This document shows positions 15,927-29,000 of a DNA stretch of 62,087 nucleotides, one piece after another. The position numbers and the translations under genes were made by a program. The DNA lies in the NCBI GenBank assembly GCA_002778705.1, contig PFAM01000021.1:426-62512 (forward strand). The letters run 5' to 3'. Each line of letters begins with the position of its first letter. The first letter of the stretch is position 1. The notes under the pieces are model-generated. The model was not told the DNA's origin. It was given only the letters and a program-made list of their open reading frames with translations, and did not search any database. The DNA comes from Candidatus Falkowbacteria bacterium CG10_big_fil_rev_8_21_14_0_10_37_14 (GTDB taxonomy: Bacteria > Patescibacteriota > Patescibacteriia > Patescibacteriales > Patescibacteriaceae).

Positions 15927-15955
15927 AAATACAAACCTAGTATAAGTTTGTATTT
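15927..15955 (-). terminator. Terminator of rodA-rplY
   Basis: Stem AAATACAAAC / GTTTGTATTT with 9-nt loop, followed on the minus strand by TTTTTTTGTCGTTTTTT; about 75 nt past the rplY stop. Confidence 0.85.
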
Positions 15956-16028
15956 CCCATATAAGCTAACTTGTAAGATATATCAATTGTTTTAGAGGTT
16001 TATGTATGGACAAAGATAAATCACATTA

Positions 16029-16709
16029 TTATTTCTTCTTGGCTGAGACTTTCTTTTCAGCGGCTGGAGTGGCGGTAGTGTCTGGAGTTTTACCAGCTGG
16101 AGCTTTACCAGCTGGAGCTTTACCAACCGGAGCTTCAGCACCAGCAGCAGCAGCCTTAGCCTTACGAGAAGCCATGACAGAATAAACGGCATCCCGAGCA
16201 GCATTTTTAAAAATAACGCCGGTCGGTAAAACTAAATCTTCGACGCGAATAACATCATGCAAATGATCCAATTTAGAAATATCAACTTCAATAGCGCTGA
16301 CCAAGTCTTTTGGTAAACACTCAATTTTGATTTTATGTAAGTTAGAGACTAAGGTCCCTCCCAAAGTAGCAATGGCATTGGATTTTCCAACTGGTTTTAA
16401 AATTGCTTCTACGATAACTTTAACGTTTTCGTTAATTTGATAAAAATCAACGTGCAACAAAAAACCTTTCAAGTGATCACGTTGAATAGCTTTAATAATA
16501 ACCGGTAAAGTTTCATTACTAAATTGTAAGTCTAACAAGGTGGCTTGGCCACCAGCAACTAAAGCTTTTTCTACTTGCTCAACACTAACTGCTAGATGAC
16601 GATTAGTAATGCCTTTACCATAAACTTCAGCCGGCACAAACAAACCGTGGCCAGCTCTAGTTTCTGATAAGCGCTCCCGACCAACCGCTTCAATTTTAGT
16701 TCTTTCCAT
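16029..16709 (-). CDS. rplY: 50S ribosomal protein L25/TL5 (CTC type)
   Basis: Binds 5S rRNA. 226 aa: the L25 domain (residues 1-~95, with FVPAEVYGKG) plus the C-terminal TL5 beta domain (~95-185), as in the long CTC form. The tail (about 190-226) is Ala/Pro/Lys-rich and contains three tandem APxGK pentapeptides encoded by 15-bp repeats at about 16084-16130, a likely slippage site. Shine-Dalgarno AGGAA 6 nt before the ATG. It follows rodA by 13 nt. Confidence 0.92.
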   Translation of the reverse strand: MERTKIEAVGRERLSETRAGHGLFVPAEVYGKGITNRHLAVSVEQVEKALVAGGQATLLDLQFSNETLPVIIKAIQRDHLKGFLLHVDFYQINENVKVIVEAILKPVGKSNAIATLGGTLVSNLHKIKIECLPKDLVSAIEVDISKLDHLHDVIRVEDLVLPTGVIFKNAARDAVYSVMASRKAKAAAAGAEAPVGKAPAGKAPAGKTPDTTATPAAEKKVSAKKK

Positions 16710-16722
16710 ATTGTTTCCTGAT

Positions 16723-17820
16723 TTAATAATTTTTCAATTTAGATCGCGCAATAATGCTTTGTGCGATACCGAACAACAAAAGGTTGACAGATAGAGAACT
16801 GCCACCATAACTCAAAAAAGGCAATGTAATACCGACCACCGGTAACAGCCCCAAGTTCATTCCTATATTAATAAACATTTGTAAAAAAATCAAGACTCCA
16901 AAGCCTAATAAAAAAAATATACCGAAATTATCCTTAATCTTAGGTAAATTTGCTATAATTCTCCAAAAAATCAATACGAAACAACTAATAACAGCCATAA
17001 CACCAAGAAAACCTAATTCCTCGGCAATAACCGCGAATATAAAATCATTTTTAGCTTCTGGCAAAAATCTTAGCTGTGATTGTGAGCCATAACCAAGCCC
17101 CCTACCTAAACTTTGTCCAGAACCGACAGCAATAATAGCTTGATTAACATTATAATTACTGGTTAAAGAACCGCTTCGATTTAAAAAAACACCTACTATA
17201 CGATCCTTCTGATAAGCGGCCAAAAGAGGCCAACTAAAAACAGAAGTGAAGATAGCAATACTGGCAAGAATTATAACAAATTTTCTAGGCCAACCAGCTA
17301 AAATCAATAACAATAACCAAATGGAACCAAGGATGGCAGCCGAACCTAAATCAGGCTGGAACATAACCAAAATAATTGGGCCTAAAGCCAGAAGAGCTGA
17401 AAGGCAAAGAGTCCTGAAAGGCTGACGAACGGGATTGGCTTTAGAAAAATAACGGGCGAGAATAATGATCAAACTAACCTTAGCTAATTCCACTGGCTGA
17501 AAATTACCAAACCCAAACTCAAACCAACCCTTAGTGTTATTAATTGTAGAACCAAACAACAAAACAATAGCCAACAACAACAAAGATAAAAAGTAAAAAT
17601 AAACCCCAAAGCTATACCAAAAATAGTAATCTAACCAAATTACCACAGCAACCATCACTAAACCGAGTAATAAAACCGTTAACTGTTTTTCAAATAAGCG
17701 ACCACTTTGTCCAACATCCATACTGTACAATTCGGATAAACCGAGGATTGACAATAAAACTACCGGTAACAACATTAACCAGTCTAAATGCTTAAAAATA
17801 TTGAAGACTCGTAGGGCCAT
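16723..17820 (-). CDS. rodA: SEDS-family peptidoglycan polymerase RodA
   Basis: Polymerises lipid II glycan strands for cell elongation. 365 aa, about ten membrane helices. SEDS signatures include GSTINNTKGWFEFG, QPVELAKVSLI (family: QPSEFAK), MFQPDLGSAAIL with the functional Asp, and the C-terminal LLPVVGITLPFLSYGGSSL. The length and the start (HLDWLMLLPVVLLSILG) fit RodA better than FtsW. The cognate class B PBP is not in the window. First gene of rodA-rplY. Confidence 0.9.
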   Translation of the reverse strand: MALRVFNIFKHLDWLMLLPVVLLSILGLSELYSMDVGQSGRLFEKQLTVLLLGLVMVAVVIWLDYYFWYSFGVYFYFLSLLLLAIVLLFGSTINNTKGWFEFGFGNFQPVELAKVSLIIILARYFSKANPVRQPFRTLCLSALLALGPIILVMFQPDLGSAAILGSIWLLLLILAGWPRKFVIILASIAIFTSVFSWPLLAAYQKDRIVGVFLNRSGSLTSNYNVNQAIIAVGSGQSLGRGLGYGSQSQLRFLPEAKNDFIFAVIAEELGFLGVMAVISCFVLIFWRIIANLPKIKDNFGIFFLLGFGVLIFLQMFINIGMNLGLLPVVGITLPFLSYGGSSLSVNLLLFGIAQSIIARSKLKNY

Positions 17821-17915
17821 AGTATAAAAAATTACAAAATAAATTTTAGTTTTTAGTTTTGTAATTTTTAAATAAACAAAATAAATTTTTCAAAAAATTA
17901 AAACATTCGTTTGCG

Positions 17916-17945
17916 ATTGAAAATTGGAAATTAGAAATCAGAAAC
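17916..17945. repeat. Intergenic GAAATT-type heptad repeat
   Basis: Units GAAAATT-GGAAATT-AGAAATC-AGAAA with 7-nt period, ending 6 nt before the stop of the 17951-18907 gene. Same style as 10481, 32758 and 44339. Confidence 0.5.
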
Positions 17946-17950
17946 TTGCC

Positions 17951-18907
17951 TTAGTATCCCGACTTATACTCTGAACTATTAATAATATTGATATCTGGCA
18001 CAATGTCAATGCGATTAACAGTTGATAATGATCCTAAAATACTTAAAGTGATGTTTTTCTTTTCTTTAGACATGAAATCACTAACAATATAATTATCCAC
18101 AGCTAAAAGATTATTACCTTGATACAGCATAATATTAAATTTAGCTTGACGATAATTAAAAGCGGTTTGATTTATTAAACTAAAGCTCAGACGATTGATT
18201 GGCAACTTTTCAGTCAAACCGGTTTGTGTATACGGTGTAAAAATTTTGTCTTGAACCAAAAATTTAAGATGGTCTTCTTTAAACGTTGGCCAATCTGGCA
18301 TATCCCTTGCCTTAAAACGATCTGGACCAACGCGTTCCAAAACTAAGGCGCCATTACTCGGAGTCGAAGGCAAAGTTTGTCCCACGGAAATTAAAGTTTT
18401 TGTTTCGCCTGGAAAAACAAAACTACTTTGACGCTCAGTTGGCACACCATCTATCAAAAAGTAGTAATCAAAAGTAGCCCAAATATCTTGATTGGGATTA
18501 ATAACCTGACCAGCTAAATCATAACGATCTTGACCGATTGGCAAAGCTTTAATAAAAACTTTTTGTAAATCGGTCCAACCTTGCAATTGGCGTGGAGCAG
18601 TCACTAAGGCCTCAGATAAAGCCAATTCATTTTCTCTATCCTGCCGAACGCCTACCAACAAATAATAAGTAAAATAATAAAGACAGAAAGACCAAAGAAC
18701 AGCGGCAAATAAAGCCAAAAACCAAACTGTCAACAAAAATAAAAATTTTTTGTGCTCCATATACCACAAACTCAAATCAAGAAAACGAGTGGATACACCG
18801 CTAACATCAACAAAATCCTTGACTTGACGATCTAAATTTATACCAGCCCTTAGCTCTTCAGTGTTGGGTGGTGGTGTTGTATTATAATTATCTTGAAACT
18901 TGGACAT
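17951..18907 (-). CDS. Single-pass membrane protein of unknown function
   Basis: 318 aa, not recognised. The ATG at 18907, 1 nt after the upstream stop (TAATATG), fits translational coupling with the DUF3160 gene. A ~50-residue cytoplasmic N-terminus with Pro-rich start is followed by one membrane helix at about 50-76 (FLFLLTVWFLALFAAVLWSF). The ~240-residue outer domain begins with a conserved-looking LPIGQDRYDLAGQVINPN stretch, probably beta-rich. The outer part may bind the DUF3160 partner; this is inference from coupling only. Confidence 0.7.
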   Translation of the reverse strand: MSKFQDNYNTTPPPNTEELRAGINLDRQVKDFVDVSGVSTRFLDLSLWYMEHKKFLFLLTVWFLALFAAVLWSFCLYYFTYYLLVGVRQDRENELALSEALVTAPRQLQGWTDLQKVFIKALPIGQDRYDLAGQVINPNQDIWATFDYYFLIDGVPTERQSSFVFPGETKTLISVGQTLPSTPSNGALVLERVGPDRFKARDMPDWPTFKEDHLKFLVQDKIFTPYTQTGLTEKLPINRLSFSLINQTAFNYRQAKFNIMLYQGNNLLAVDNYIVSDFMSKEKKNITLSILGSLSTVNRIDIVPDINIINSSEYKSGY

Positions 18908-18908
18908 A

Positions 18909-21272
18909 TTATTTTTTAATCTCTGAAAAATTAAACACTGGTCCAGCAACCAGGACTAAGCGTCCTTGTTGTTTTTGCAAGGAAACTAGTAACTTAAAAC
19001 CGTCTAAACTTTTCTGTATCTTCCAAGAATGTTTACCATCTGGCTCGTTAAAAATAACTGAGGTGTTCTTATTAGACAACTTGGATACATAATTTTTACC
19101 AACAAACTCATTTAAAAAGACCCAATCGGTTAACAAAAATTCTTCATTGTTTAATTGCTTGACTACCAAAGAGTGAATAGTTTCAAAATCATTAACCAAT
19201 TCGACAAAGTCGTCATTATTTTCTTTAACCAATCCGAGCTCCACAAAAGTCTTAAAAATCATTTGACTATCCACAGCCAACTCGCTAACTAAAGCTAAGT
19301 TAGGCTCAACATAATGATATTTAACTAAAGTCTCTAGAGTGGATAAATGCTCGCTAGTCGTAAAAGACTGTTCCCAGGTGTCTAGTGGTAATTTAGCGTT
19401 TAAATTAGAGCTAACAGAGGTGTTTAATAATTGATTGGTCCAGGGGCTGCCTAAGGTGTAGGTCAAAGTGGCCTCCTTACGACTATTCAACATTTTACGA
19501 TTAATATCTAAAGTGGTCCAAAAAAGGTTGCTGTGCCAATCTTGATCATTAAAACCAGCAAAGTGTCTGCGTAAGACAGAAACTTGATTATTATAATCGT
19601 TATAGTTAGTGTTGATCGCAAAATATTGACTGGTAATTGGTTCATCGAACAATGGATTAATTAAGTCTAAAGAAATGGCTAGACAACGATTTAAAACACC
19701 CATCTTAATCGAACAGCCCGTGTTCAAGTTTACGTAAGATTTAGTTCGATCATAATTTATAAAATCTCCGGCGGCGTCAAAAGTTAGTTTGTCATAAATA
19801 AAAGTTTCTGGACTAAATTTTTCTTGTAAAATTCGCATACCTGACAACTGTTTGCCGGTTTCAAGCTGACGATTTAAACCGCCTTGAGCTGGATCGAAAT
19901 CTGTGAAGGCTACGGCATCACGATATTTAAGTAAATCAGTGTCAAACGCAGGATTGGATTTATCAAAAACTTCTTCCACTGTTTTATCATTAAATAAAGC
20001 TTTAAAAGTTCGATCATAGTCCAAGTAAGTTAACTCGTTGCGCAAACTATTAAAAAAGGACATAGCTTTATAAACACGTGCCCAACGATTTTTCCAAACT
20101 TGGTTAACACTTAAGTCTCTAGCTATTAGAGTGGCAGCGGTTAAATTAACAGTCCAATCCTCCTTATCCAAAAGACAAGATGGACATGCTTCATTTTTGA
20201 AAAATAGAGGAAACAGCGAAGTAGTGAAACGGCTAGCTAAATAAAAATTGTTTAGATGAGCATTATGACGATATTCATCAGGCACGCTAAAATCTGAATA
20301 ATCACGATCATATAGCAAAGCTGGTGATTTAATTAATTTAGTGTTCCTGTTGTTTTTAGCTATTAAATCCAGCTCTTTTTGGACTGAAGGATCTAAATAA
20401 TCAGGTGCTGTAAATCGATAATGATCTGCCTCCACTCCCGTAAAAAGACCAGGGCCAGAAATAGCCGTGACAGATTCTTTGGAGCTACGTAAAATTTGTC
20501 CAGCTTTTGGCTTTAAAAGCTCTAAATTCATAGCAAAATAAACAGCCTCTAAACGCATGGCTTCTAAGAGCGGGTCATTAGAAACCCCTATCACAGCATA
20601 ACGATCACGATAACGCTTATCTGCCAAAGTAAATAATTCTTTATTTAAATCCCAAAAATCTCGATAAAAAATATCAGCTTCAGCTTGTTTATAAATAGTT
20701 TTTATTCTGTTCTGCCAAGAATACATCATAAAATCAGCTGTTACTAAGAACGGAACATTACGCTTATTTAGCTCTTGGTAGGCTTGTAAAAAATCTTTAG
20801 AGTCTTTACCGAAGGGATTATCGATTACACCAAAGCCTTGGTTGTTAATATTATCAACAATCTTGTCTAAATCAATTTGGCGAGTAAAGGGGTAGTAATT
20901 AGCAGCGTCAGATTTAATATTAACTGGTAAACTTAAGGGTTCAATTTTAGAGACAATAGTTTCAACTTTAGGTACATAAAAATTTACAAAAAAAACATTC
21001 TCACCCTGAACACTGCTGGTTGAGACCGTGTTACCGCTTGATAAATGACTATCACCTAGAGATTTAAGCGAGGTACCATCTTCAACTACACGATTAACAA
21101 CAGGAATGTTTTGAGGTTTTTGAAGTAATAAAATACCAACAACAATCATAGAGATAGCTGATAAACCGGCCACAATCCAGACACCTAAGCGAAACTTGGG
21201 GTTATTAAAGTCAAAAAGAAGCTGGCCGTCGCCAGGCGTCAGTTGAGATGGTGTCTTTTGATTGATAAACAT
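18909..21272 (-). CDS. DUF3160-like large extracytoplasmic protein
   Basis: 787 aa. The start at 21272 (MFINQKTPSQLTPGDGQ) is chosen because a strong promoter ends 9 nt upstream. A ~28-residue cytoplasmic tail, a membrane helix at about 32-55 and a large helical outer domain follow. The FLVTADFMMYSWQ stretch and repeated Tyr/Phe-rich helices resemble DUF3160 proteins common in CPR and archaea; this is a family resemblance from memory. It has few Cys (e.g. CPSC), so it is unlike the Cys-rich protein at the right edge. Role unknown, presumably envelope. Confidence 0.55.
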   Translation of the reverse strand: MFINQKTPSQLTPGDGQLLFDFNNPKFRLGVWIVAGLSAISMIVVGILLLQKPQNIPVVNRVVEDGTSLKSLGDSHLSSGNTVSTSSVQGENVFFVNFYVPKVETIVSKIEPLSLPVNIKSDAANYYPFTRQIDLDKIVDNINNQGFGVIDNPFGKDSKDFLQAYQELNKRNVPFLVTADFMMYSWQNRIKTIYKQAEADIFYRDFWDLNKELFTLADKRYRDRYAVIGVSNDPLLEAMRLEAVYFAMNLELLKPKAGQILRSSKESVTAISGPGLFTGVEADHYRFTAPDYLDPSVQKELDLIAKNNRNTKLIKSPALLYDRDYSDFSVPDEYRHNAHLNNFYLASRFTTSLFPLFFKNEACPSCLLDKEDWTVNLTAATLIARDLSVNQVWKNRWARVYKAMSFFNSLRNELTYLDYDRTFKALFNDKTVEEVFDKSNPAFDTDLLKYRDAVAFTDFDPAQGGLNRQLETGKQLSGMRILQEKFSPETFIYDKLTFDAAGDFINYDRTKSYVNLNTGCSIKMGVLNRCLAISLDLINPLFDEPITSQYFAINTNYNDYNNQVSVLRRHFAGFNDQDWHSNLFWTTLDINRKMLNSRKEATLTYTLGSPWTNQLLNTSVSSNLNAKLPLDTWEQSFTTSEHLSTLETLVKYHYVEPNLALVSELAVDSQMIFKTFVELGLVKENNDDFVELVNDFETIHSLVVKQLNNEEFLLTDWVFLNEFVGKNYVSKLSNKNTSVIFNEPDGKHSWKIQKSLDGFKLLVSLQKQQGRLVLVAGPVFNFSEIKK

Positions 21273-21281
21273 AGCTTTTAT

Positions 21282-21310
21282 ATTATAGCATATCGCCAAA
21301 TTGTCGCCAA
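21282..21310 (-). promoter_or_regulatory. Promoter of the DUF3160-like gene (near-leaderless)
   Basis: -35 TTGGCG (21310-21305), 17-nt spacer, extended -10 TGC-TATAAT (21287-21282); 9 nt to the ATG. Confidence 0.7.
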
Positions 21311-21381
21311 GACCAAATAAAAAAGGCTTTCTTGTGAAAAGTCTTTTTAATTGCGTAAAAAGTATCACTAAATTCGCATAA

Positions 21382-22418
21382 TTATTTTGCGTTATAAAGC
21401 TGGTTAATCTCAAAAATGTCTAAAGCTCTGTTGTAAATTCTAACATCTCTTATGTCTCCGAATAATCTCAGATCTGCATTATAATTACCTATTTTTAAAG
21501 AGTTAGTGCTGTGCGTGATAGCTCCACTACCAGAAGTAGTGCCAAAATATACTCCGTTAATATAAAGAGTGTTACCTACTCCTGGTTTATAAACCCCGAC
21601 ATAATGATACCAGGTATCAAGACTTAAAGCCTGTCCCAAAGGAGAATCACAACAGCCAGAGATTCTAAAATAAGGCCTATTTGTTGTTGCACTTATCTCG
21701 ACAGACCAACCTTCCATTTTGTAAAAAATATCTGTCTAAGACCAGGGCTCCATTCATTGATTTTAAAAAATAAAGAAACGGTTATTTCTTCTGGCTTTAG
21801 ACTAACCGACTCAGGCACTGTAATGACCTGAGTCGTGCCATTAAAATTATAAGCTCCATTAGGCTCGCCTAATATTCCATTAGTCAAAGTGGCACCCGAG
21901 ATAATGCCATCATTACCATTACCACTGGAGTCAAGAATTTTATTATCAGACGTGTATAAATCATTCATCATCCACCAAGCAACCAGACCATTGGTTGGAC
22001 CATAATCCCTACTTATTCCACCTTTTTCAAATTTTCTAGAACCTGCGGAGGCTGAGCCCGCACTATTAGCTAAACAACCAATTAAAGAATAATTATCGCC
22101 ATTACTTTTGTATTGATATTCTAAATTGGCACAAGCTCCCTCGGCCCGAGGTGTCGGATTATTAGGCACTTTGGCCATATAAGTTTTAGTACCGTCCTGA
22201 GAAGTAAGCGGTTGGCCAGGTGTAATGAGATTAGGGTAAGCTGTGTAATCAGCATAATACATCTCTAGAGCAGTAGAGATTTGTTTGAGATCGCTAATAC
22301 GCTTGGCATCACGGGCTCTCGTGCGAGCACCATTAACAGCCACTGTCGCTAAAGTAGCCAAGACGCCAATAATGACGATGACAACTAATAATTCAATCAG
22401 AGTAAAGCCTTTTTTCAT
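21382..22418 (-). pseudogene. Type IV pilin-like protein with LamG domain, frameshifted
   Basis: The first frame (22418-21693) has a class III prepilin signal, KKG-FTLIELLVVIVIIG, a pilin helix with RARDAKRISDLKQIS, then the start of a LamG/concanavalin-like domain (GLVAWWMMND, SGNGNDGIISGA). It goes out of frame at the homopolymer-rich site 21716-21730 (T6-ACA-A3). The LamG domain continues in the next frame (21717-21382: DTWYHYVGVYKPG, LYINGVYFG, LRLFGDIRDVRIYNRAL). Restoring one T or A would give one ~345-aa protein. Either a recent pseudogene, an assembly homopolymer error, or phase variation. LamG-tailed pilins are typical CPR surface proteins and may bind glycans. Confidence 0.85.
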
Positions 22419-22509
22419 ATATTGTTATTTTATCATACAACCGGCACCCTCCGCAACAACAAGTCATGTTTCAGCTTATTCTTAGCAAAAAAAAATAACA
22501 CCCCAGGGC

Positions 22510-22538
22510 TTGTATTTTTATTGGTTAATTGCTAAAAT
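22510..22538 (+). promoter_or_regulatory. gyrB: Promoter of gyrB
   Basis: -35 TTGTAT (22510-22515), 17-nt spacer, extended -10 TGC-TAAAAT (22533-22538). Confidence 0.65.
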
Positions 22539-22549
22539 GAGTAAGTTAA

Positions 22550-24601
<2,052 letters not shown>

Positions 24602-24613
24602 TTCGCTTATTTA

Positions 24614-24645
24614 AAAAAAGTTCCGCTAGACAGCGGAACTTTTTT
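24614..24645 (+). terminator. Terminator of gyrB
   Basis: Stem AAAAAGTTCCGCT / AGCGGAACTTTTT with a GAC-type loop, 13 nt after the stop. Confidence 0.92.
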
Positions 24646-24798
24646 GATAGTCAAAATGATTATTCACACCTAGTCTTAATTTCTAGATTAATCTCATAAA
24701 CATAATAGTTGAATGGAATCAAGTAATCTTTTTACTGAAATAAAACCCAACTAGCTATTACAAAAGCACTAAATTATGACACAACACTACTATAAACA

Positions 24799-25995
24799 CT
24801 AACCAATTTCAAACCAATCTTTTTTACCAACACGAATAGCTGAACCGCTTTTCGGGAGTAATTTACCGTCATCCGTAGGTTGATTATTATAATACACAGC
24901 CTTATCACTAAACAACTGACGAATCTGGGTGTTACTACGCTGGCCATTATAAAACTTGACTACGGCAGTAAACAAATCTTCGCTAGCAAGTAGCTCCACT
25001 TTTGGCAAATCAGCTGGAGCAGTTTTTTCCGACACCGCCAAGCGAAAATGTTCGGCGGCTGCGGTTGCACTTTCAGCTCCACAAAATAAAGCAACAAGCT
25101 CTATCGCTAATTCTAATTTTAAATTTTTAGGGTTTTCACCGTTAGCGAGCCGTTCTTTAACTTCGTTTATTTTAGCCATTGGGGATGTAGTCGCTAACTC
25201 CCAAGCCGGTAAAATCACGCCGTCCGACCAACTCATCACCGCCCCATAAATATCATTAGCCGAAGCATCCAAGAAGACAGCGTTGCCAGCGGTCTTACCC
25301 ATCTTATTGCCATCAGCATCAGCTAATAACTTCATAGTCATAACACACTTTTCTTTGTTAAGTATATTCTTAGACAAATCGCGACCACAAAGCATATTAA
25401 ACATTTGATCATTACCACCTATTTCTAAATCTACTTCCATAGCTACACTATCATAGCCTTGAGCTAGTGGATATAAAAATTCGTGCATGAAAATTGGCTT
25501 CTCTTCAGCTATCCGCTTTTGAAACATATCACGAGCTAACATCTGTCCGACAGTAAAATTAGTGGCAATACTAATTAAATCTTTAAAGGTTAGTTTGTCT
25601 TGCCACTCACTATTATACTTTACTTGCGCAGGATTATCTCCGCTAAAATCTAAATAATGTCCAGCTTGTTCTTGATAGCTTTTAGCATTAGCTAAAACTT
25701 CTTCGCGAGTAAGCTGTTTTCTGGTAGCACTTTTATCAGTTGGGTCGCCAATCATACCAGTAAAATCCCCGACCAAAAAAATAATTTCATGCCCAAGCTC
25801 TTGAAATTGCCGAAGTTTATTAATTAAAATTGCATTACCAATGTGTAAGGAAGTGGCCGAAGGGTCAAAACCGCAATATAAACGTAAGCGTTTGCCTGAA
25901 GCCAAAGCTGTTTCTAAGACTTCACGTTTTGGGAAAATTTGCTCCACTCCACGTGTTAAAATCTCTTCAATTAATTGAGGATTAGTATTAACCAT
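24799..25995 (-). CDS. tyrS: Tyrosyl-tRNA synthetase
   Basis: Class I enzyme charging tRNA-Tyr. 398 aa. YCGFDPSATSLHIGN contains the HIGH variant HIGN, GMIGDPTDKSATR is the expected loop, and the KMSKS equivalent is KMGKT in GNKMGKTAGNAVFL. A C-terminal S4 RNA-binding domain (from about residue 335) ends SAIRVGKKDWFEIG. It follows dnaE by 49 nt on the same strand. The ~150 bp between its stop and the gyrB terminator hold nothing recognisable. Confidence 0.96.
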   Translation of the reverse strand: MVNTNPQLIEEILTRGVEQIFPKREVLETALASGKRLRLYCGFDPSATSLHIGNAILINKLRQFQELGHEIIFLVGDFTGMIGDPTDKSATRKQLTREEVLANAKSYQEQAGHYLDFSGDNPAQVKYNSEWQDKLTFKDLISIATNFTVGQMLARDMFQKRIAEEKPIFMHEFLYPLAQGYDSVAMEVDLEIGGNDQMFNMLCGRDLSKNILNKEKCVMTMKLLADADGNKMGKTAGNAVFLDASANDIYGAVMSWSDGVILPAWELATTSPMAKINEVKERLANGENPKNLKLELAIELVALFCGAESATAAAEHFRLAVSEKTAPADLPKVELLASEDLFTAVVKFYNGQRSNTQIRQLFSDKAVYYNNQPTDDGKLLPKSGSAIRVGKKDWFEIG

Positions 25996-26044
25996 ATGTT
26001 TTATTTATGTGTAAAGCGTAAGATATTTTAGGCTTTTTGTCCAC

Positions 26045-29000
26045 TTAACTGACTATTTCTATAGAACCAACAAAATCTCTCTGAATAGCTTCTTGTAAGC
26101 TTTGGCTAATGTTAACTTTTAATTCTGATTTAATAATTTTTGAGGTATCCCCAACCATTACTTTTAAATAGGCTGATTGTTCTCCTGGATTATTCATCAA
26201 AAGCGACCGAAGACGCATAAATAATTCAGTAGGCGGATTATCTTGCTTGACTACTAAACGCAGAGGATTGGCTGGTGGCGCTGGCGGTGATGACGGTGAG
26301 CTTGGTGGGCGATGTTCTTCTACTTTAGGATGCCAACGCTTGACTTCTGGCCTTTGACGAAAGGCTGCTACTGAACCAGCAATATTGGTAGGGTCCATAG
26401 CAATAGCAAATTCAGCCAAAACTTTAGTCTCGCCATCTTTATCTGATAAAGTTCCAGCCACTAAGATAACCTGACCTGCTTGCCAAATAGCTGAAGTAGT
26501 TTGATGTAACTTAGGAAAAACTAAAACCTCTAAATTATCACTACCATCTTCCAATTTAACAAACAACATCGTTTCATGTTTTTTGGTTAAGATTTTTTTG
26601 ATAGAAATTACCACACCCGCCAGATTAACTTCAGTTTCGGAATGTAACCGTTTTACTTGTGTTAAAGGCTTGGCTAAACCAGCCAAGGCTTTGCGATACA
26701 GTGAATAGGGATGTTCACTAACATACAAACCTAAGAGTTCTTTTTCCCAAGTTAAAATCATAGACATGGGTACAGACGGAGCTGATTGTAACACAAATTT
26801 TAATTCTGCTTCTTCGGGGCCAAGCGTTCCAAACAAAGAAACTTGAGAGTCCTCTTTTCGTTTATTAAGCTGTCGATAAAAATTAAGCATAGCCTCCAAA
26901 TTACCAAGTAATTGTCCGCGCTCACCCCAAGCATCTAAAGCTCCACTTTTAATCAAACTCTCTAAAGATTTTTTATTTAAATCTTTATGTTGAATGCGAG
27001 ACAAAAAATCTGTTAAATCTTGATAAGGGCCGTTGGCCTTTCTTTCGGCAATAATCGCTTCAGCAATATGTTCGCCAACATTTTTAATAGCCTTTAAGCC
27101 AAAACGGATTAAACGACTCTGTCCGCCAGTTACTACAGAAAAACCGGCAAAAGACTGATTAATATCCGGTTGCTTAACAGCAATGCCCATTTGACGACAT
27201 TCTTCAATTTCAATTGCCACGCGATCACTATCTCCTTGATCACTGGTTAGGAGTGCGGCCATAAACTCTGTGGGCCAATTAGCCTTTAGGTAGGCCGTTT
27301 GATAAGCCACCAAGGCATAGCATGCGGCGTGTGATCGATTAAAACCATAACCAGCGAACGGTTCAATAAAAGAGAATATCTTAATAGCCAGTTCACTTGG
27401 AATGCCATTCTTAACACAACCGTCAATAAACTTAGACTTTTGTTCTTCTAATAATTTAACAATTTTTTTACCCATGGCTTTTCTAAGTACATCGGCACCG
27501 CCCATAGTAAAGCCAGCTAAATCGCGAGCCATTTGCATGACCTGCTCCTGATAAATTGCCACACCGTAAGTTTTACTTAAAATTGGTTCTAGTTTTGGGT
27601 GTAGATATTCTAATTGCTTAATGCCGTGCTTACCTGAAATATAATCAGGAATCCATTCCATAGGACCTGGGCGATACAGAGCCACCATAGCAATAATATC
27701 TTCTAATTCGGTGGGTTTTAACTCACGCAAATAGCGTTTCATTCCTGAAGATTCAAATTGAAAGACACCAGTGGTTTCACCTTGCCGAAATAATTCAAAA
27801 ACAGCCTGGTCATCCAAAGGAATATTATCAATATCCACCTCCAAGTTTTGAGTCTGCTTAATAATGTTAATAGCTGATTCGATAATGGTTAAGTTTTTTA
27901 AACCCAGAAAGTCCATCTTTAAAAGACCAAGCTCCTCGATTGGATGTAAGCTATATTGACTAACTAAACTCGAATTGCTGCCAGCCACATACTGCACTGG
28001 AACATTATCAGTTAAAGGATCTTTGGTAATTAAAATACCGCAAGCGTGCACTGAAGCATGTCTAGCTACGCCTTCTAATTTTTTAGCAAAGTCAATAATT
28101 CGCTTAGCATCCGGTTCTTGATAAAGTGCCTTGAATTCAGGCACATCACTTAAGGCACCTGAAATTTTAGTGAACATTGGAATAGTCTTGGAAATCTTGT
28201 CGCAATATTCATAAGGGTAATCCAAAACTCGACCAACATCACGCACGGCAGCGCGCGCTGCCATGGTTCCAAAAGTGATAATCTGAGCCACGTGATCAAA
28301 GCCATATTTATCTTGAACATACTTAATCACCTCGTCACGCCGAGCATCAGAAAAATCCGTATCAATATCAGGCATAGAGATGCGTTCCGGATTTAAAAAA
28401 CGTTCGAACAATAAATCGTATTTAATTGGACAGAGATTAGTGATACCGATTAAAAAACAAACGATGGATCCAGCGGCGCTACCTCTGCCTGGACCTACAG
28501 CGATTTTGCTACGCTTAGCCCAGTTAATAAAATCAGCAACGATTAAAAAATAGCTAGGCCAACCCATTTTAGTGACCACCGCTAACTCATAATCTAAACG
28601 ATCTTGATAAACTTTATCTAACTCATCATAAGTTTTTCCATAGCGTGTTACCAAGCCTTCTAAACAAAGCTTTCGCAAATAACTGTTACCATCATGACCA
28701 TCCGGAACAGCAAAATGCGGTAATTGCACCTGACCTAACGCAATCTCTACCGAACAACTATCAGCGATTAACTCGGTGTTGCTAATGGCTTCAGGAATAT
28801 CCTTAAAAGATTCAATCATTGCCTCTCCTGACCGTAAAGAATAGTCCCCCCCAAGCATAGACATGCGATTGGTTGAAGTTTTTTTTGCTTTGTTTTGTAA
28901 ACACAGTAAAATATCTTGAGCTTCATCGTCGTCTTTACGAGGATAATGAGAATCATTAGTGGCAATCAACGGAACTCCTAATTCTTTACTAATAGCGATT

